From contig JALEJU010000006.1 in assembly GCA_022769485.1 (NCBI GenBank), positions 62,001 to 126,000 of the forward strand: DNA of 64,000 bases, read 5' to 3'. This DNA is from Bacillota bacterium. GTDB taxonomy: Bacteria; Bacillota; Clostridia; Peptostreptococcales; Anaerovoracaceae. The position numbers and the translations under genes were made by a program. Below, in pieces: positions 7,396 to 16,908 of the stretch. Under the pieces are notes generated by a model that was not told where the DNA came from, did not search any database, and saw only the letters and a list, made by a program, of their open reading frames with translations. Positions within the stretch are counted from its first letter, which is position 1, and each line of letters starts with the position of its first letter.

Positions 7396-8121
7396 TTATT
7401 TCACAAATTTTTCATAGAGCCGATCCACATACTCCAGAAACACGTTCCTCTTCCAGATACACCAAATAAAGAGTATTACGGTTATCACTCCTAAAATAAT
7501 CAATCCTACATAACTTCCGGTTCGAAGCATACTTCCCATCATAATCGTTCCCATCATAGCAGGAGTTCTTCCGATAAGAGAAACCATCAGAAATGATTTC
7601 AGCTTTATCTCGGATATTCCTGCCGCATAGGAAACGAAATCCTTTGGAAAACCGGGAAAAAGAAACAGCACTAAAATAATAACAAAGGCTTTTTTGCTGT
7701 TGAGCTTCTCCACAAAACGGTTGATTCGTTCTTCTCCGAAAATCAAATGTATGGCGTCTTTTCCCAGGATACGGGCAAGGCAGAAGCTCAAAGCGGTTCC
7801 CGTAGCCGCTCCTGCAATCGCCACCAGATAAGCCGGCCAAAAGCTGTACAGATAGCCTCCGGCAAACTGTATGAATTGTCCCGGTATTACGGGCAGCAGA
7901 ATTTGAATGATCTGCAGCCCGTAATATACAAAGAAACTCTCTGCGTGGTACTGCTCCAAAAACGCGTTTACCGATTCCATGGATTGAAACTGTTCAAAGA
8001 AATCCGGATACTTAAAATATATATATACAGGGATTCCCACAACAACAATAAGTAAAACCAGAAGTTTCAATATAGAAAGCCATTTTTTTGCTGTTTTTTT
8101 AGCCTTAAGCTTATCTTTCAT
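7396..8121 (-). CDS. TVP38/TMEM64 (DedA/SNARE-associated) membrane protein
   Basis: 241 aa with about five or six hydrophobic segments after a lysine-rich N-terminus. The family hallmark regions are 'PGQFIQFAGGYLYSFWPAY' (residues ~79-97) followed by 'ATGTALSFCLARILGKD', and 'LFPGFPKDFVSYAAGIS'. These proteins sit in the cytoplasmic membrane; relatives in the DedA superfamily are lipid carriers (undecaprenyl phosphate or phospholipid flippases), but the substrate of this branch is not settled. It is the last gene of the leftward cluster, 4 bp after the ynbB-like stop, so probably translated from the same mRNA. Confidence 0.87.
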   Translation of the reverse strand: MKDKLKAKKTAKKWLSILKLLVLLIVVVGIPVYIYFKYPDFFEQFQSMESVNAFLEQYHAESFFVYYGLQIIQILLPVIPGQFIQFAGGYLYSFWPAYLVAIAGAATGTALSFCLARILGKDAIHLIFGEERINRFVEKLNSKKAFVIILVLFLFPGFPKDFVSYAAGISEIKLKSFLMVSLIGRTPAMMGTIMMGSMLRTGSYVGLIILGVITVILFIWCIWKRNVFLEYVDRLYEKFVK

Positions 8122-8125
8122 CCGC

Positions 8126-9412
8126 TTATACCAATCCGTCTTCTTTCATCGCCTGGAGCGCTTTAATAACCCCGAATTTAGAATGTTCGTAGGTCAGGCC
8201 GCCCTGAAAATAAACAATGTAGGGCGGACGAATAGGACCGTCCGCAGATAATTCAATGGAAGATCCCTGAACAAATGCTCCGGCCGCCATAATAACCGGA
8301 TCATCATATCCCGGCATAGCCCAAGGTTCCGGCGTTACATAAGCATCGATGGGAGCGGCGCCCTGAATCCCCCTGCAGAATGCTTTCATCGCTTCCGGTG
8401 ATTTCAGCACTACGCTTTCAATAATATCGCTGCGGTCTTCCTCCGCTTTCGGACAAACTTCATACCCTAAATTTTCAAACGCCTTTGCGCAGAGCATCGC
8501 ACCCTTTACCGCGCCGTTTACAACCTTGGGAGCCATAAACAGGCCTTGAAACATGGTTCTGGTCTGCCCGAACATGAGGCCGCATTCACCGCCGATTCCG
8601 GGAGATGTCATACGGTAAGAAATATTATCGATCAGATCCTGCCTGCCCGCAATATATCCGCCGGTTAAAGCCAGGCCGCCGCCCGGATTTTTAATCAGAG
8701 AACCTGCGATTACATCGACACCCACTTCTGTAGGCTCCTTCGTATCTAAAAATTCTCCGTAGCAATTGTCCGCCATGCAGATAATATCCGGGTTAATAGA
8801 CTTTACGAATTTGACCCATTCTTCGATCTGAGGAATTGTAATTGCTTTCCGGAATCCATATCCGGTAGCCCGCTGGCAGCAAACCATCTTTGTCTTCGGC
8901 GTGATAGCTTTTCGGAGGCCTTCCAGGTCAATGGTTCCGTCCGGCAGCAGTTCTACCTGCTTATAGGTAATACCGAACTCTTTCATAGAACCTTTCCCTT
9001 CGCCTCGAATGCCGATTACTTCTTCCAGAGTATCGTACGGAGCGCCTGTACAATAAATCAACTCGTCTCCCGGACGGCAGATCCCGGTCAGAGTTAATGT
9101 CAGCGCGTGTGTTCCGTTTACAATAATAGGCCGCACCAAAGCCGCCTCCGTTTTAAAGAGCATCGCATATGCTTTTTCCAGAGCAGCTCTGCCGGCATCA
9201 TCATAACCATAACCGGTATTCCATGCAAAATGCATATCTGAGATTCTGCATTTCTGAAATACATCCAGGACTTTATACTGGTTGAATGCCATAATATCGT
9301 CCAATTTATCGAACAAGGGCTGAATTTCCTGTTCGGCTTTGTCGATAATATCCAGCACATCGCTGTGAATTCCCATTGATTTTGTCAGCAATTCATATGT
9401 ATTTTTCTGCAT
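8126..9412 (-). CDS. PLP-dependent YnbB/methionine gamma-lyase family protein
   Basis: About 428 aa from the ATG at 9412, chosen because GGGAGGAAA lies 5-8 nt upstream; an in-frame start at 9472 would lie inside the upstream gene. The sequence is a Cys/Met metabolism type PLP enzyme: 'ALVRPIIVNGTHALTLTL' for cofactor binding, 'DNCYGEF' with the ring-stacking Asp, and 'GSLIKNPGGG' with the Schiff-base Lys. It belongs to the group annotated 'aluminium resistance protein' or 'methionine gamma-lyase family' (Bacillus YnbB), whose real reaction is uncertain. In many Firmicutes it follows miaA, as it does here apart from one interposed recombinase gene. Confidence 0.88.
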   Translation of the reverse strand: MQKNTYELLTKSMGIHSDVLDIIDKAEQEIQPLFDKLDDIMAFNQYKVLDVFQKCRISDMHFAWNTGYGYDDAGRAALEKAYAMLFKTEAALVRPIIVNGTHALTLTLTGICRPGDELIYCTGAPYDTLEEVIGIRGEGKGSMKEFGITYKQVELLPDGTIDLEGLRKAITPKTKMVCCQRATGYGFRKAITIPQIEEWVKFVKSINPDIICMADNCYGEFLDTKEPTEVGVDVIAGSLIKNPGGGLALTGGYIAGRQDLIDNISYRMTSPGIGGECGLMFGQTRTMFQGLFMAPKVVNGAVKGAMLCAKAFENLGYEVCPKAEEDRSDIIESVVLKSPEAMKAFCRGIQGAAPIDAYVTPEPWAMPGYDDPVIMAAGAFVQGSSIELSADGPIRPPYIVYFQGGLTYEHSKFGVIKALQAMKEDGLV

Positions 9413-9431
9413 ATTGATTTCCTCCCATTGT

Positions 9432-10571
9432 TTATTCGTTGTGTTTATCCTGTACGGTTTCATCCCATTCAAAATTCTTTACGAGATCCCGTTTTACATT
9501 CTTTTTATGAGCAGCGTACAGCTGTGTAGTCGTTACGTTTTCGTGATCTAATAATGCCTGTACATCGTAAATGGAATTGCCCCGGCCAATCAAAGAAGTG
9601 GCCGTGGTTGCCCGAAGTTTATGCGGGCTGTATCCCCCGCTGCGGGAAGTAGAAAGCCCAATTGACGTATATTTCTTTACAAGCTCCCGAATCTGACGAT
9701 CCGTCATACGTCTTCCCTGCAAAGACAGAAACAGCGCATCTTTGTTTTCTTCGCTCAATTCTTCCTCCGGCGGACGCTCATGCGTTATATACGCTTCCAG
9801 AGCCGCCGAAACGGTATGATTCAACGGCATGATCGATTCTTTCCCCCGCTTTCGATAGATCTTAAATTCACCGCGTCCGAAATTAAAGGAGGAAAGATTC
9901 AGCTGCTGCAGCTCCGAAAGCCGCAGACCGTATGTCAAGAATAAAAGCAGAATTGTCCGATCCCGATATTTCGTCTTCTTCCAGAACTCATGTTCTTTTT
10001 TTGTCAGATGCTCTCCGGTGGTGACCGCATCCAGCATTTTCATCACTTCATCATCCTGCAAAGCTTTAATCTCCCGTTCCGTGGGTTTTGGAACTTTTAT
10101 AGGGTCAAACGAATCCGTGATATTTTTGCTTATCAGCTCCTCCCGGTACAGATATTTAAACATTACCGACAAAGAGGATCGCTTTCTGGCCAGAGAACGC
10201 TTATCGTTTTCATATACATAGATGCATGTTTCTTTTTCTACTTTATAACGGCGGCAGTAATCAAGAAACACATTGATGTCCATACCGCGAATCTGATCTA
10301 TATCTTCAATTTTAATATCACCGGCGGATTCCGCCTGAGTCAGATCTGTCTCGTGCACCAGATATTCCATAAAAAACCGAATGTCCCGCAAATATGCAAG
10401 GCGGCTCATGGGCAGCAGATTGCTCTTTAAGTAGAGGAAAAACGTTCGAAGACAGCGGGGAAGTTCGCTTTCGATTTCCTCGCATTTATCCAGAATTTCC
10501 TGCTCTTTCAAAACAATGTTATCCGGCTTATCGCTTTTATTGTGGATTCTTACCTCTTTTTTTTCTCCCAC
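9432..10571 (-). CDS. Tyrosine recombinase (XerC/D-like)
   Basis: 379 aa from a GTG start with GGGAG upstream. The N-terminal SAM-like core-binding domain covers about 30-150 and the catalytic domain about 165-360. The catalytic set is complete: R217 in 'GLRLSEL', Lys near 243, H317 and R320 in 'SPHKLRATT', H343 in 'LLDHENV', Y352 in 'LYAAH'. It is about 80 residues longer than standard XerC/XerD, with a lysine-rich N-terminal extension. The gene sits 12 bp after miaA and overlaps the ynbB-like region, so it is embedded in a housekeeping operon, with no att-like repeats or phage genes nearby. It may be the chromosomal dimer-resolution recombinase or a relative; the window cannot decide. Confidence 0.88.
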   Translation of the reverse strand: MGEKKEVRIHNKSDKPDNIVLKEQEILDKCEEIESELPRCLRTFFLYLKSNLLPMSRLAYLRDIRFFMEYLVHETDLTQAESAGDIKIEDIDQIRGMDINVFLDYCRRYKVEKETCIYVYENDKRSLARKRSSLSVMFKYLYREELISKNITDSFDPIKVPKPTEREIKALQDDEVMKMLDAVTTGEHLTKKEHEFWKKTKYRDRTILLLFLTYGLRLSELQQLNLSSFNFGRGEFKIYRKRGKESIMPLNHTVSAALEAYITHERPPEEELSEENKDALFLSLQGRRMTDRQIRELVKKYTSIGLSTSRSGGYSPHKLRATTATSLIGRGNSIYDVQALLDHENVTTTQLYAAHKKNVKRDLVKNFEWDETVQDKHNE

Positions 10572-10583
10572 GGCAAATTCTCC

Positions 10584-11522
10584 CTACCGCTGCCATTCTT
10601 CTTTCAAAAATTGAAGAAATGCGGTTTCGTTTTCCGTAAAACTGAGTTTTTCCGACAGCCAAAACCAGCGAATATTGGGGTCGCGCTTAAACCATGTAAT
10701 TTGGCGTTTGGCATAACGCCGGCTGTTTCGCTTAATCAGACGGACGGCTTCCTCCAAATCATATTCGCCGTTTAAGCAGGCGATCAGCTCTTTATACCCG
10801 ATTCCTTTCATGGAAATGGATTCTTCTGTCAGCCCCTGCTCCATCAGACCTTTTACTTCTTCCAAAAGCCCCTGCTCCATCAGCAGATCCACCCGAAGGT
10901 TGATTCTGCGATACAGTTCTTCCCGTTCTCGAATCAATCCTATAAATAGAAAATCGTAATCATCCGTCTTCTGGAATGCATGTTCGAACTCAGGAATTCC
11001 GGAGCCGGAATTTTCCGCCACTTCGATGGCTCGAATTGTTTTTTTTCGATTGTTGGGATGAATACGGGCGGCAGCTTTCGCATCCACTTTCTGCAAGATT
11101 TCATGCAACGCTTCGTTACCTTCTTTTTCGCCGATAGCTTCCAGTTCTTTCCTTCTTTCGTCCTGCTTTGGCAGAATTCCAAAGTTCATAGAGTATAAGA
11201 GCGAATTGATATAAAGGCCGGTACCTCCACATATAATTGGCAGCTTTCCTTTCTTAAAAACCTCACAGATGGCCTCTTTGGCTAACGTTTGATATTCCGC
11301 CACAGAAAATTCTTTTCCGGGATCGATGGAATCGATCAGGTGGTGAACCGCCTTCTCCTGTTCTTCCGGCGTAGGCTTTGCACTTCCGATATCCATATAA
11401 CGATAAATCTGCATGGAGTCCGCAGATATGATTTCTCCACCCAGCTTCCTGGCCGCAGAAATCGCATAAGCGGTCTTTCCTACCGCCGTAGGTCCTGCAA
11501 TAACCAATAATTTTTGTTTCAT
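10584..11522 (-). CDS. miaA: tRNA dimethylallyltransferase
   Basis: 312 aa, typical MiaA length. P-loop 'VIAGPTAVGKTAYA' at residues 6-19, 'IISADSMQIYRYMDIGSAKP' binding DMAPP, 'IICGGTGLYINSLLY' and 'RYAKRQITWFKRD' near the end are diagnostic. The enzyme adds a dimethylallyl group to N6 of A37 in tRNAs reading UNN codons. It is 3 bp downstream of mutL, as in many bacteria (mutS-mutL-miaA). No hfq follows; a tyrosine recombinase gene occupies that place. Confidence 0.97.
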   Translation of the reverse strand: MKQKLLVIAGPTAVGKTAYAISAARKLGGEIISADSMQIYRYMDIGSAKPTPEEQEKAVHHLIDSIDPGKEFSVAEYQTLAKEAICEVFKKGKLPIICGGTGLYINSLLYSMNFGILPKQDERRKELEAIGEKEGNEALHEILQKVDAKAAARIHPNNRKKTIRAIEVAENSGSGIPEFEHAFQKTDDYDFLFIGLIREREELYRRINLRVDLLMEQGLLEEVKGLMEQGLTEESISMKGIGYKELIACLNGEYDLEEAVRLIKRNSRRYAKRQITWFKRDPNIRWFWLSEKLSFTENETAFLQFLKEEWQR

Positions 11523-11525
11523 ATC

Positions 11526-13448
11526 CTATGCTCTCTTAAATAATCGTTCGATTTCTCCTTTGGAAAGTCTGAGAAACGTAGGCCGCCCGTGGGGACAGGA
11601 AAACGGATTTTCGCATTTGGCCAAATCCTGCAATAGACGGCGCATTTCCTCCACGGTAAGCCGGTCGTTAGCTTTTACCGCGCTTTTGCAGGAAGCCATA
11701 ATAATTTTATCCATTTGCCTTTGGTCGTAACCCCGAGGTGCGTCTTGCAGTCCATCCAGGAAATCATCTAAAAAAGCTTTCGCTTCTTCCGCGGAAAGCG
11801 CCATGGGAATAGCTTTCACCGCATAAGATTTTGTACCGAAAGGCTCAACTTCAAACCCCATATCCAAAAGTACGGGCAGCCACTCTTCTTCTCTGGCCTG
11901 TACTGCTTGTACGGTTTCGATCAGCATAGATGTAAGAAGCAGCTGCTTTTCCGCTTTTTCTCTGGCATCCCTGGCTCGCAGTTTCTCATAAAAAATCCGT
12001 TCGTGAGCAGCATGCTGGTCGATGAGATAGAAATAGTCTTCGTCATTTCCCGTAATATAAGTAGCAAATACAGAACCTGTAATTTGAATATCCGCCGGAT
12101 TAAAGCCGGGCTTCTGTACGCTGTAAGAAGCTATTTCCTCGGAAATATAAGGAATTTTTTCCTGCGAAGATATCGTCTGCTCTGTTATTTCTCTGTTTTT
12201 AGATTCGGATTTTTCCGATTCCCGGCCTGTTTCCGCATTCTGTTCAGCCCTCATAGTTGACAATATCTTTTTTATGTCAACTTGTTCTTCTTTGCCCCGC
12301 TTCTCTAAAGGAGAAACATCTTTCGTTTCCCAATCATCTGTATTCCCCTGTCCTTCCGCCATTTCGGCTTCGAGATTCGTATGTGTCTCCTGTTTCAGCT
12401 CCGGCCTTCGAAACAAGTTTTTTTCTCTGATTTCCGGAATCGCTCCCCGATCATTTAAAGTACCGCGAATAGCCTCCGCCACGAAACTCTTTACTCTTTC
12501 TTCATCCGCAAAACGAACTTCTTTTTTGTTCGGATGAATATTGACATCCAGCTCGTCCGCTCTTACTTTCAAGAAGAGAAATGCCGCCGGATATCTTCCT
12601 TCAAACAACCGTTCTTTATAGGCTTCTGTTACGGCATTTTCCAGCAGTTTGCTGGAAATACAGCGACCGTTTACGAAAAAAATCTGGTTCTTTCTGCTGC
12701 TTTTGCTCTCCTGCGGCGGGGAAACCCAAAAACTGATGCTCATGTCGTCCCGTTGGCTGCATCCATGCAGAAGATGTTCCCCGATTTCCCGACTGTAAAC
12801 AGTGCAGATATTCGGATAAATCTCCCCTTTCCCGGAGGTAGAAAAAAGAATCGAACCGTTGTTTACCATACGGATTCGGATGGCCGGATAAGCCAATGCC
12901 ATTTTTGATACAAAGTCGATAATCAAACTGCTTTCCGCCGAATCCCGTTTCATAAACTTTAAGCGCGCAGGCGTATTGTAAAATAAATCCCGCACGATAA
13001 GCGTAGTTCCGTCCGGACAGCCTGCCGGTACTTTTTCAACAACATCTCCGCCCTCTAATACAAAACGATTTCCAACAGTACTTTCCTTCGTTTTTGTGAT
13101 TAACTCCACCCGTGATACCGCGGAAATACTGGCCAGAGCTTCTCCGCGGAATCCAAGCGTTTCGATGGAATCCAAATCCGCATCGGTTGATATTTTACTG
13201 GTAGCGTGCCTCTTAAAAGCCAGTTCCAGCTCTTCTTCCGGAATACCGCACCCGTTATCCGTAACGCGAATATAAGACTTTCCGCCATCCCGTATTTCAA
13301 TGGCAATAGCATCCGCTCCCGCATCCAGCGCATTTTCCAAAAGCTCTTTTACCACAGAAAGAGGCCGTTCCACTACTTCTCCGGCAGCAATTCGATCCGC
13401 CACGGATTTGGGAAGCTGATTGATTTTTTTGCGTGTGTGCATTTCCAT
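11526..13448 (-). CDS. mutL: DNA mismatch repair protein MutL
   Basis: 640 aa. The N-terminal GHKL ATPase carries 'ELLENALDAGADAI' , 'DNGCGI', 'ETLGFRGEALASISAVS' and, further on, 'VNGRCI' and 'DVNIHPNKKEVRF'. An acidic, low-complexity linker (~340-440) leads to the C-terminal dimerisation/endonuclease domain with 'DQHAAHERIFYEKL', the conserved metal motif DQHAxxER, and a final 'SCKSAVKAND' and 'CPHGRPT' zinc-site region. So it is an endonuclease-type MutL, as in Bacillus. It is 13 bp after mutS and 3 bp before miaA. Confidence 0.98.
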   Translation of the reverse strand: MEMHTRKKINQLPKSVADRIAAGEVVERPLSVVKELLENALDAGADAIAIEIRDGGKSYIRVTDNGCGIPEEELELAFKRHATSKISTDADLDSIETLGFRGEALASISAVSRVELITKTKESTVGNRFVLEGGDVVEKVPAGCPDGTTLIVRDLFYNTPARLKFMKRDSAESSLIIDFVSKMALAYPAIRIRMVNNGSILFSTSGKGEIYPNICTVYSREIGEHLLHGCSQRDDMSISFWVSPPQESKSSRKNQIFFVNGRCISSKLLENAVTEAYKERLFEGRYPAAFLFLKVRADELDVNIHPNKKEVRFADEERVKSFVAEAIRGTLNDRGAIPEIREKNLFRRPELKQETHTNLEAEMAEGQGNTDDWETKDVSPLEKRGKEEQVDIKKILSTMRAEQNAETGRESEKSESKNREITEQTISSQEKIPYISEEIASYSVQKPGFNPADIQITGSVFATYITGNDEDYFYLIDQHAAHERIFYEKLRARDAREKAEKQLLLTSMLIETVQAVQAREEEWLPVLLDMGFEVEPFGTKSYAVKAIPMALSAEEAKAFLDDFLDGLQDAPRGYDQRQMDKIIMASCKSAVKANDRLTVEEMRRLLQDLAKCENPFSCPHGRPTFLRLSKGEIERLFKRA

Positions 13449-13461
13449 AGAAATTTCCCCT

Positions 13462-16077
13462 TTACTTCACAGCGTTCTGCAATTCTTCCAGTATCTGAAA
13501 TGCCTGAGAAGGTGTAATTTCCATTAAGTTCAAAGATTTTAAACGGTCTGCCACGGGATTAGGAAATTCCGCAGAAAAGAAAGAGAGCTGGTTTTCTTCT
13601 TTCGGCGGCTCAGCACAGGTTTCCGGCTGATCCAAAGAATAATCCTGCCGGATTTCCGCAGCAGATCGTTCTAACTGCACCAGTTTTTCAGAGGCTGCAT
13701 CCAGTACAGATTTCGGCACGCCTGCCAATTTGGCCACATGGATACCGTAACTTCGGCTTGCACTGCCCTCAACGATCTTGTGCAGGAACACGATATCCCC
13801 GTTTTGTTCCTGAATATCTACATTCAAGTTACAGACACCTTGAATTTTTTCTTCTAAAACGGTCAGTTCATGGTAATGCGTGGCGAACATGGTTCGCACG
13901 TTTCTTTTGCTGCAGAGTTCTTCCACCACGGCCCAGGCAATAGAAAGCCCGTCATATGTGCTGGTTCCTCTGCCGATCTCATCTAAAATTACAAGACTGC
14001 GGTCTGAGGCCGTATTTAAAATATAAGCCAGCTCGCTCATCTCTACAAAGAACGTACTCTGCCCCTGCGCCAGATTATCGGAAGCGCCGATCCTGGTATA
14101 GATTCGATCTACCAGCCCGATTTTCGCTTCATCTGCCGGGACGAAGCAGCCGGCCTGAGCCATCAATACGATCAAAGCCGTTTGCCGCATATAAGTAGAT
14201 TTTCCGGCCATATTAGGCCCTGTAATCAAAAGCATCATATGGCCGCCCTTGTCCAAGTATGTATCGTTGGATACGAACATACCGTCTTTAATCATAGTCT
14301 CAATTACAGGGTGGCGGCCGCGTTTAATCGAAATTTCGCTTCCCTCATTGATTTCCGGCTTTACGTACCCCAGTCTGCTGCCCACTTCCGCAAAGGACTG
14401 CAGAACATCCAGCGCCGCAACAGCAAAAGAAGTTTTCTGGATGGTTCCGATCTCTGCCTGAATCTTTTCCCGGATTTCCTGGAACAGCTGATACTCCAGC
14501 TGGTTGATCTTCGTTTCCGCGTTTAAGACAACGGACTCCACATCCTTCAGTTCCGGTGTAATATAGCGTTCGCAATTGACCAGAGTCTGCTTTCTTATAT
14601 AATTTTCGGGAACAAGACCCAAATTGGATTTGCTTACTTCAATATAATAGCCAAACACTTTATTAAAGCCGACCTTCAGGTTCTTGATTCCGGTTCTCTC
14701 CCGTTCCGTAGATTCCAAACCGGCAATCCAGGCCTGGCCGTCATGAATAGAATGCTTGATGGCATCTAATTCTTCCGAATAGCCCGCTTTAATCAGACCC
14801 CCTTCCCGAATGGTAAAAGGAGGTTCCTCTGTAATGGCGGATTTTATTAAATCATAAACGGAAGATAAGTCGCTCATTTCCTGTTCTAAACGCTCTAAAA
14901 GCGCATCTCCGCAGCCGCAAAGGCTCCCTTTTAAATCCGGAAGCACAGCGATGGAATTTCGAAGGGCAATCATATCCTTCGCGTTGGCATTTCCGCAGGC
15001 GACTCTTCCTGCCAACCGTTCCAGATCGTAAATCTGCTTCAACGCCTCCTTTACGTCATTGCGAAGAAAAAGCTCCTCCGTTAAAAGCTCCACAGCGTCC
15101 AACCGCTCCTGTATGGGCTTTATCTCCTTTAAAGGTTCACGAAGCCAGCGTTTCATCTGCCTGGAACCCATGGCAGTATGGGTTTTGTCCAGTACACCCA
15201 GCAGCGAACCCTGCACTTTTTTTTCAAACAGAGTTTCCGTCAATTCCAAGTTTTTAATCGTCGATTTATCCAGATCCATGCGGTTTCCGGTATCGTAAAC
15301 AGACAATGCGGTCAAATGAGCCAGATTCTGCTTCTGTGTTTCAAACAGATATGCTAATAAAGCGCCTAAAGCTCTTGTTGCCATAGGCTTATCGTCAAGC
15401 CCGATTCCTTTTCCGGATGCAACGCCAAACTGTCTTAAAATTCGATTCTCCGCATCTTCCTCCCGGTAATCCTGTTCCGGCCTTACGGTGAAAAAACTCC
15501 CCAATTCTGTTTGCAGCGCTGTAAGAAAAGCGCTGTCTTCCACTGCTATGTTGGTAAGAATCTCCCTGGGCTTCTTTTTTACCAATTCATTGGCTACTCC
15601 TTCTCTTCCGGCTTCATAGGGCCATTCCGTAGCGGCGATCTCGCCGGTAGAAATATCGCAATACGCCATGCCGGATCCGTTTTCATCAAGAAATACGCAA
15701 GCCAGATAATTATTCTCACGTTCTTCCAGCATAGCCTGACTTACTACAGTTCCCGGGGTGATAATTTTTATCACTTCGCGTCTTACGATTCCTTTTCCGG
15801 AGGCGTCTTCCATCTGTTCACAGATAGCGACTTTAAACCCTTTTTCTACAAGCTTGGCGATATAGACATCGCAGGCATGATAAGGAACGCCGCACATGGG
15901 GGCGCGTTCTTCCAAACCGCAGCTTTTTCCCGTCAGAGTGATTTCCATTGCCTTTGACGCAACTAAAGCATCCTCGAAGAACATTTCATAAAAATCCCCT
16001 AAACGAAAGAAAAGAATACAATCCTTGTAATTTTCTTTAATCTCTAAATACTGCTGCATCATGGGAGTTATGGCCAT
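13462..16077 (-). CDS. mutS: DNA mismatch repair protein MutS
   Basis: 871 aa, full-length MutS1. The N-terminal mismatch-binding domain has the Phe-X-Glu segment 'FRLGDFYEMF' (residues ~25-34). The C-terminal ABC-type ATPase has Walker A 'TGPNMAGKSTYMR' (~620) and Walker B 'LVILDEIGRGTSTYDG', then 'FATHYHELT'. It recognises mismatches and recruits MutL. Start ATG follows GGAGGG. It lies 24 bp after tlyA; in Bacillus this position holds argR-recN, so the local order differs from the textbook one. Confidence 0.98.
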   Translation of the reverse strand: MAITPMMQQYLEIKENYKDCILFFRLGDFYEMFFEDALVASKAMEITLTGKSCGLEERAPMCGVPYHACDVYIAKLVEKGFKVAICEQMEDASGKGIVRREVIKIITPGTVVSQAMLEERENNYLACVFLDENGSGMAYCDISTGEIAATEWPYEAGREGVANELVKKKPREILTNIAVEDSAFLTALQTELGSFFTVRPEQDYREEDAENRILRQFGVASGKGIGLDDKPMATRALGALLAYLFETQKQNLAHLTALSVYDTGNRMDLDKSTIKNLELTETLFEKKVQGSLLGVLDKTHTAMGSRQMKRWLREPLKEIKPIQERLDAVELLTEELFLRNDVKEALKQIYDLERLAGRVACGNANAKDMIALRNSIAVLPDLKGSLCGCGDALLERLEQEMSDLSSVYDLIKSAITEEPPFTIREGGLIKAGYSEELDAIKHSIHDGQAWIAGLESTERERTGIKNLKVGFNKVFGYYIEVSKSNLGLVPENYIRKQTLVNCERYITPELKDVESVVLNAETKINQLEYQLFQEIREKIQAEIGTIQKTSFAVAALDVLQSFAEVGSRLGYVKPEINEGSEISIKRGRHPVIETMIKDGMFVSNDTYLDKGGHMMLLITGPNMAGKSTYMRQTALIVLMAQAGCFVPADEAKIGLVDRIYTRIGASDNLAQGQSTFFVEMSELAYILNTASDRSLVILDEIGRGTSTYDGLSIAWAVVEELCSKRNVRTMFATHYHELTVLEEKIQGVCNLNVDIQEQNGDIVFLHKIVEGSASRSYGIHVAKLAGVPKSVLDAASEKLVQLERSAAEIRQDYSLDQPETCAEPPKEENQLSFFSAEFPNPVADRLKSLNLMEITPSQAFQILEELQNAVK

Positions 16078-16101
16078 GAGTTTCCCTCCGTTATATCCAT
16101 T

Positions 16102-16908
16102 CTAAAGCAGCTTTCCGTGGGCTGCTTTTACCGTTTCTTCTATAGGAAGCGCATGCGGCTCCGCAGCTTGTCCCGCAGATTTTTTTCTCAACAACATTAA
16201 ATATTCGATATTGCCCTTCGCACCTGTCATTGGTGAAAAGGTCAACATTTCCGGGGAAAAGCCGGCGCTTACGGCATAAAAAGCCACTTTTTCCAGCACG
16301 TCCCGGTGAACCGCCGGATCTTTCACAATTCCGTGCTTTCCTACCTGTTCTCTGCCTGCCTCAAACTGCGGCTTTACCAAGCAGACCAAGGGGGCGTTTT
16401 CCTTGAGTAGCGTAACAGCTACCGGGAATACCAGATTCAGCGAAATAAATGAAACATCAATGCTGATAAAATCCAAATCCTCCGGCACTGCAGATTTTTC
16501 CAGATATCGGACGTTGGTCTTTTCCATATTAACGACCCGTTCATCGGTTCGCAGCTTGTAATCCAGCTGGCCGTAGCCCACATCGATCGCATATACTTTC
16601 CTTGCACCTCTTTGGAGCATACAGTCGGTAAACCCTCCGGTGGAAGCTCCGATATCCGCGCAAAAAGCGCCCTCCAAATCCAGGGCAAATTCATTCAAAG
16701 CCTTTTCCAGCTTTAATCCGCCCCGTCCCACATAGGGGCAAAGGTTATTTTTCACCTGGATTTCTGCCTCTACATCGGTAGGGGTTCCCGGTTTATCGGA
16801 AATCTGTTTATTTACATAAACCAGCCCCGCCATAATTGCGGTTTTAGCCTTTTCCCTGGATGGATAATATCCTTTTTGCACCAGCAAAAGATCAAGCCTT
16901 TCCTTCAA
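16102..16908 (-). CDS. tlyA: TlyA family rRNA (cytidine-2'-O) methyltransferase
   Basis: 268 aa from a TTG start inside the end of dxs (17-bp overlap); the family begins with 'KERLDLLLVQKG', which fixes this start. An S4 RNA-binding domain occupies ~1-60 ('SREKAKTAIMAGLVYVN'), then an FtsJ-type SAM methyltransferase fold with 'ADIGASTGGFTDCMLQRGA' (~85-103) and 'SIDVSFISLNLVFPV'. In mycobacteria TlyA methylates 16S and 23S rRNA and affects capreomycin sensitivity; the Firmicutes members (YqxC) are less studied. 'Hemolysin' in older names is misleading. Confidence 0.9.
   Translation of the reverse strand: MKERLDLLLVQKGYYPSREKAKTAIMAGLVYVNKQISDKPGTPTDVEAEIQVKNNLCPYVGRGGLKLEKALNEFALDLEGAFCADIGASTGGFTDCMLQRGARKVYAIDVGYGQLDYKLRTDERVVNMEKTNVRYLEKSAVPEDLDFISIDVSFISLNLVFPVAVTLLKENAPLVCLVKPQFEAGREQVGKHGIVKDPAVHRDVLEKVAFYAVSAGFSPEMLTFSPMTGAKGNIEYLMLLRKKSAGQAAEPHALPIEETVKAAHGKLL

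Noticed and set aside
9432-10571. Prophage integrase
   Set aside because: No phage genes, tRNA or att-like repeats are near, and the gene is tightly packed in a housekeeping operon.
11907-12908. Several rightward open frames within mutL
   Set aside because: They lie antisense to conserved MutL coding sequence with no start signals.
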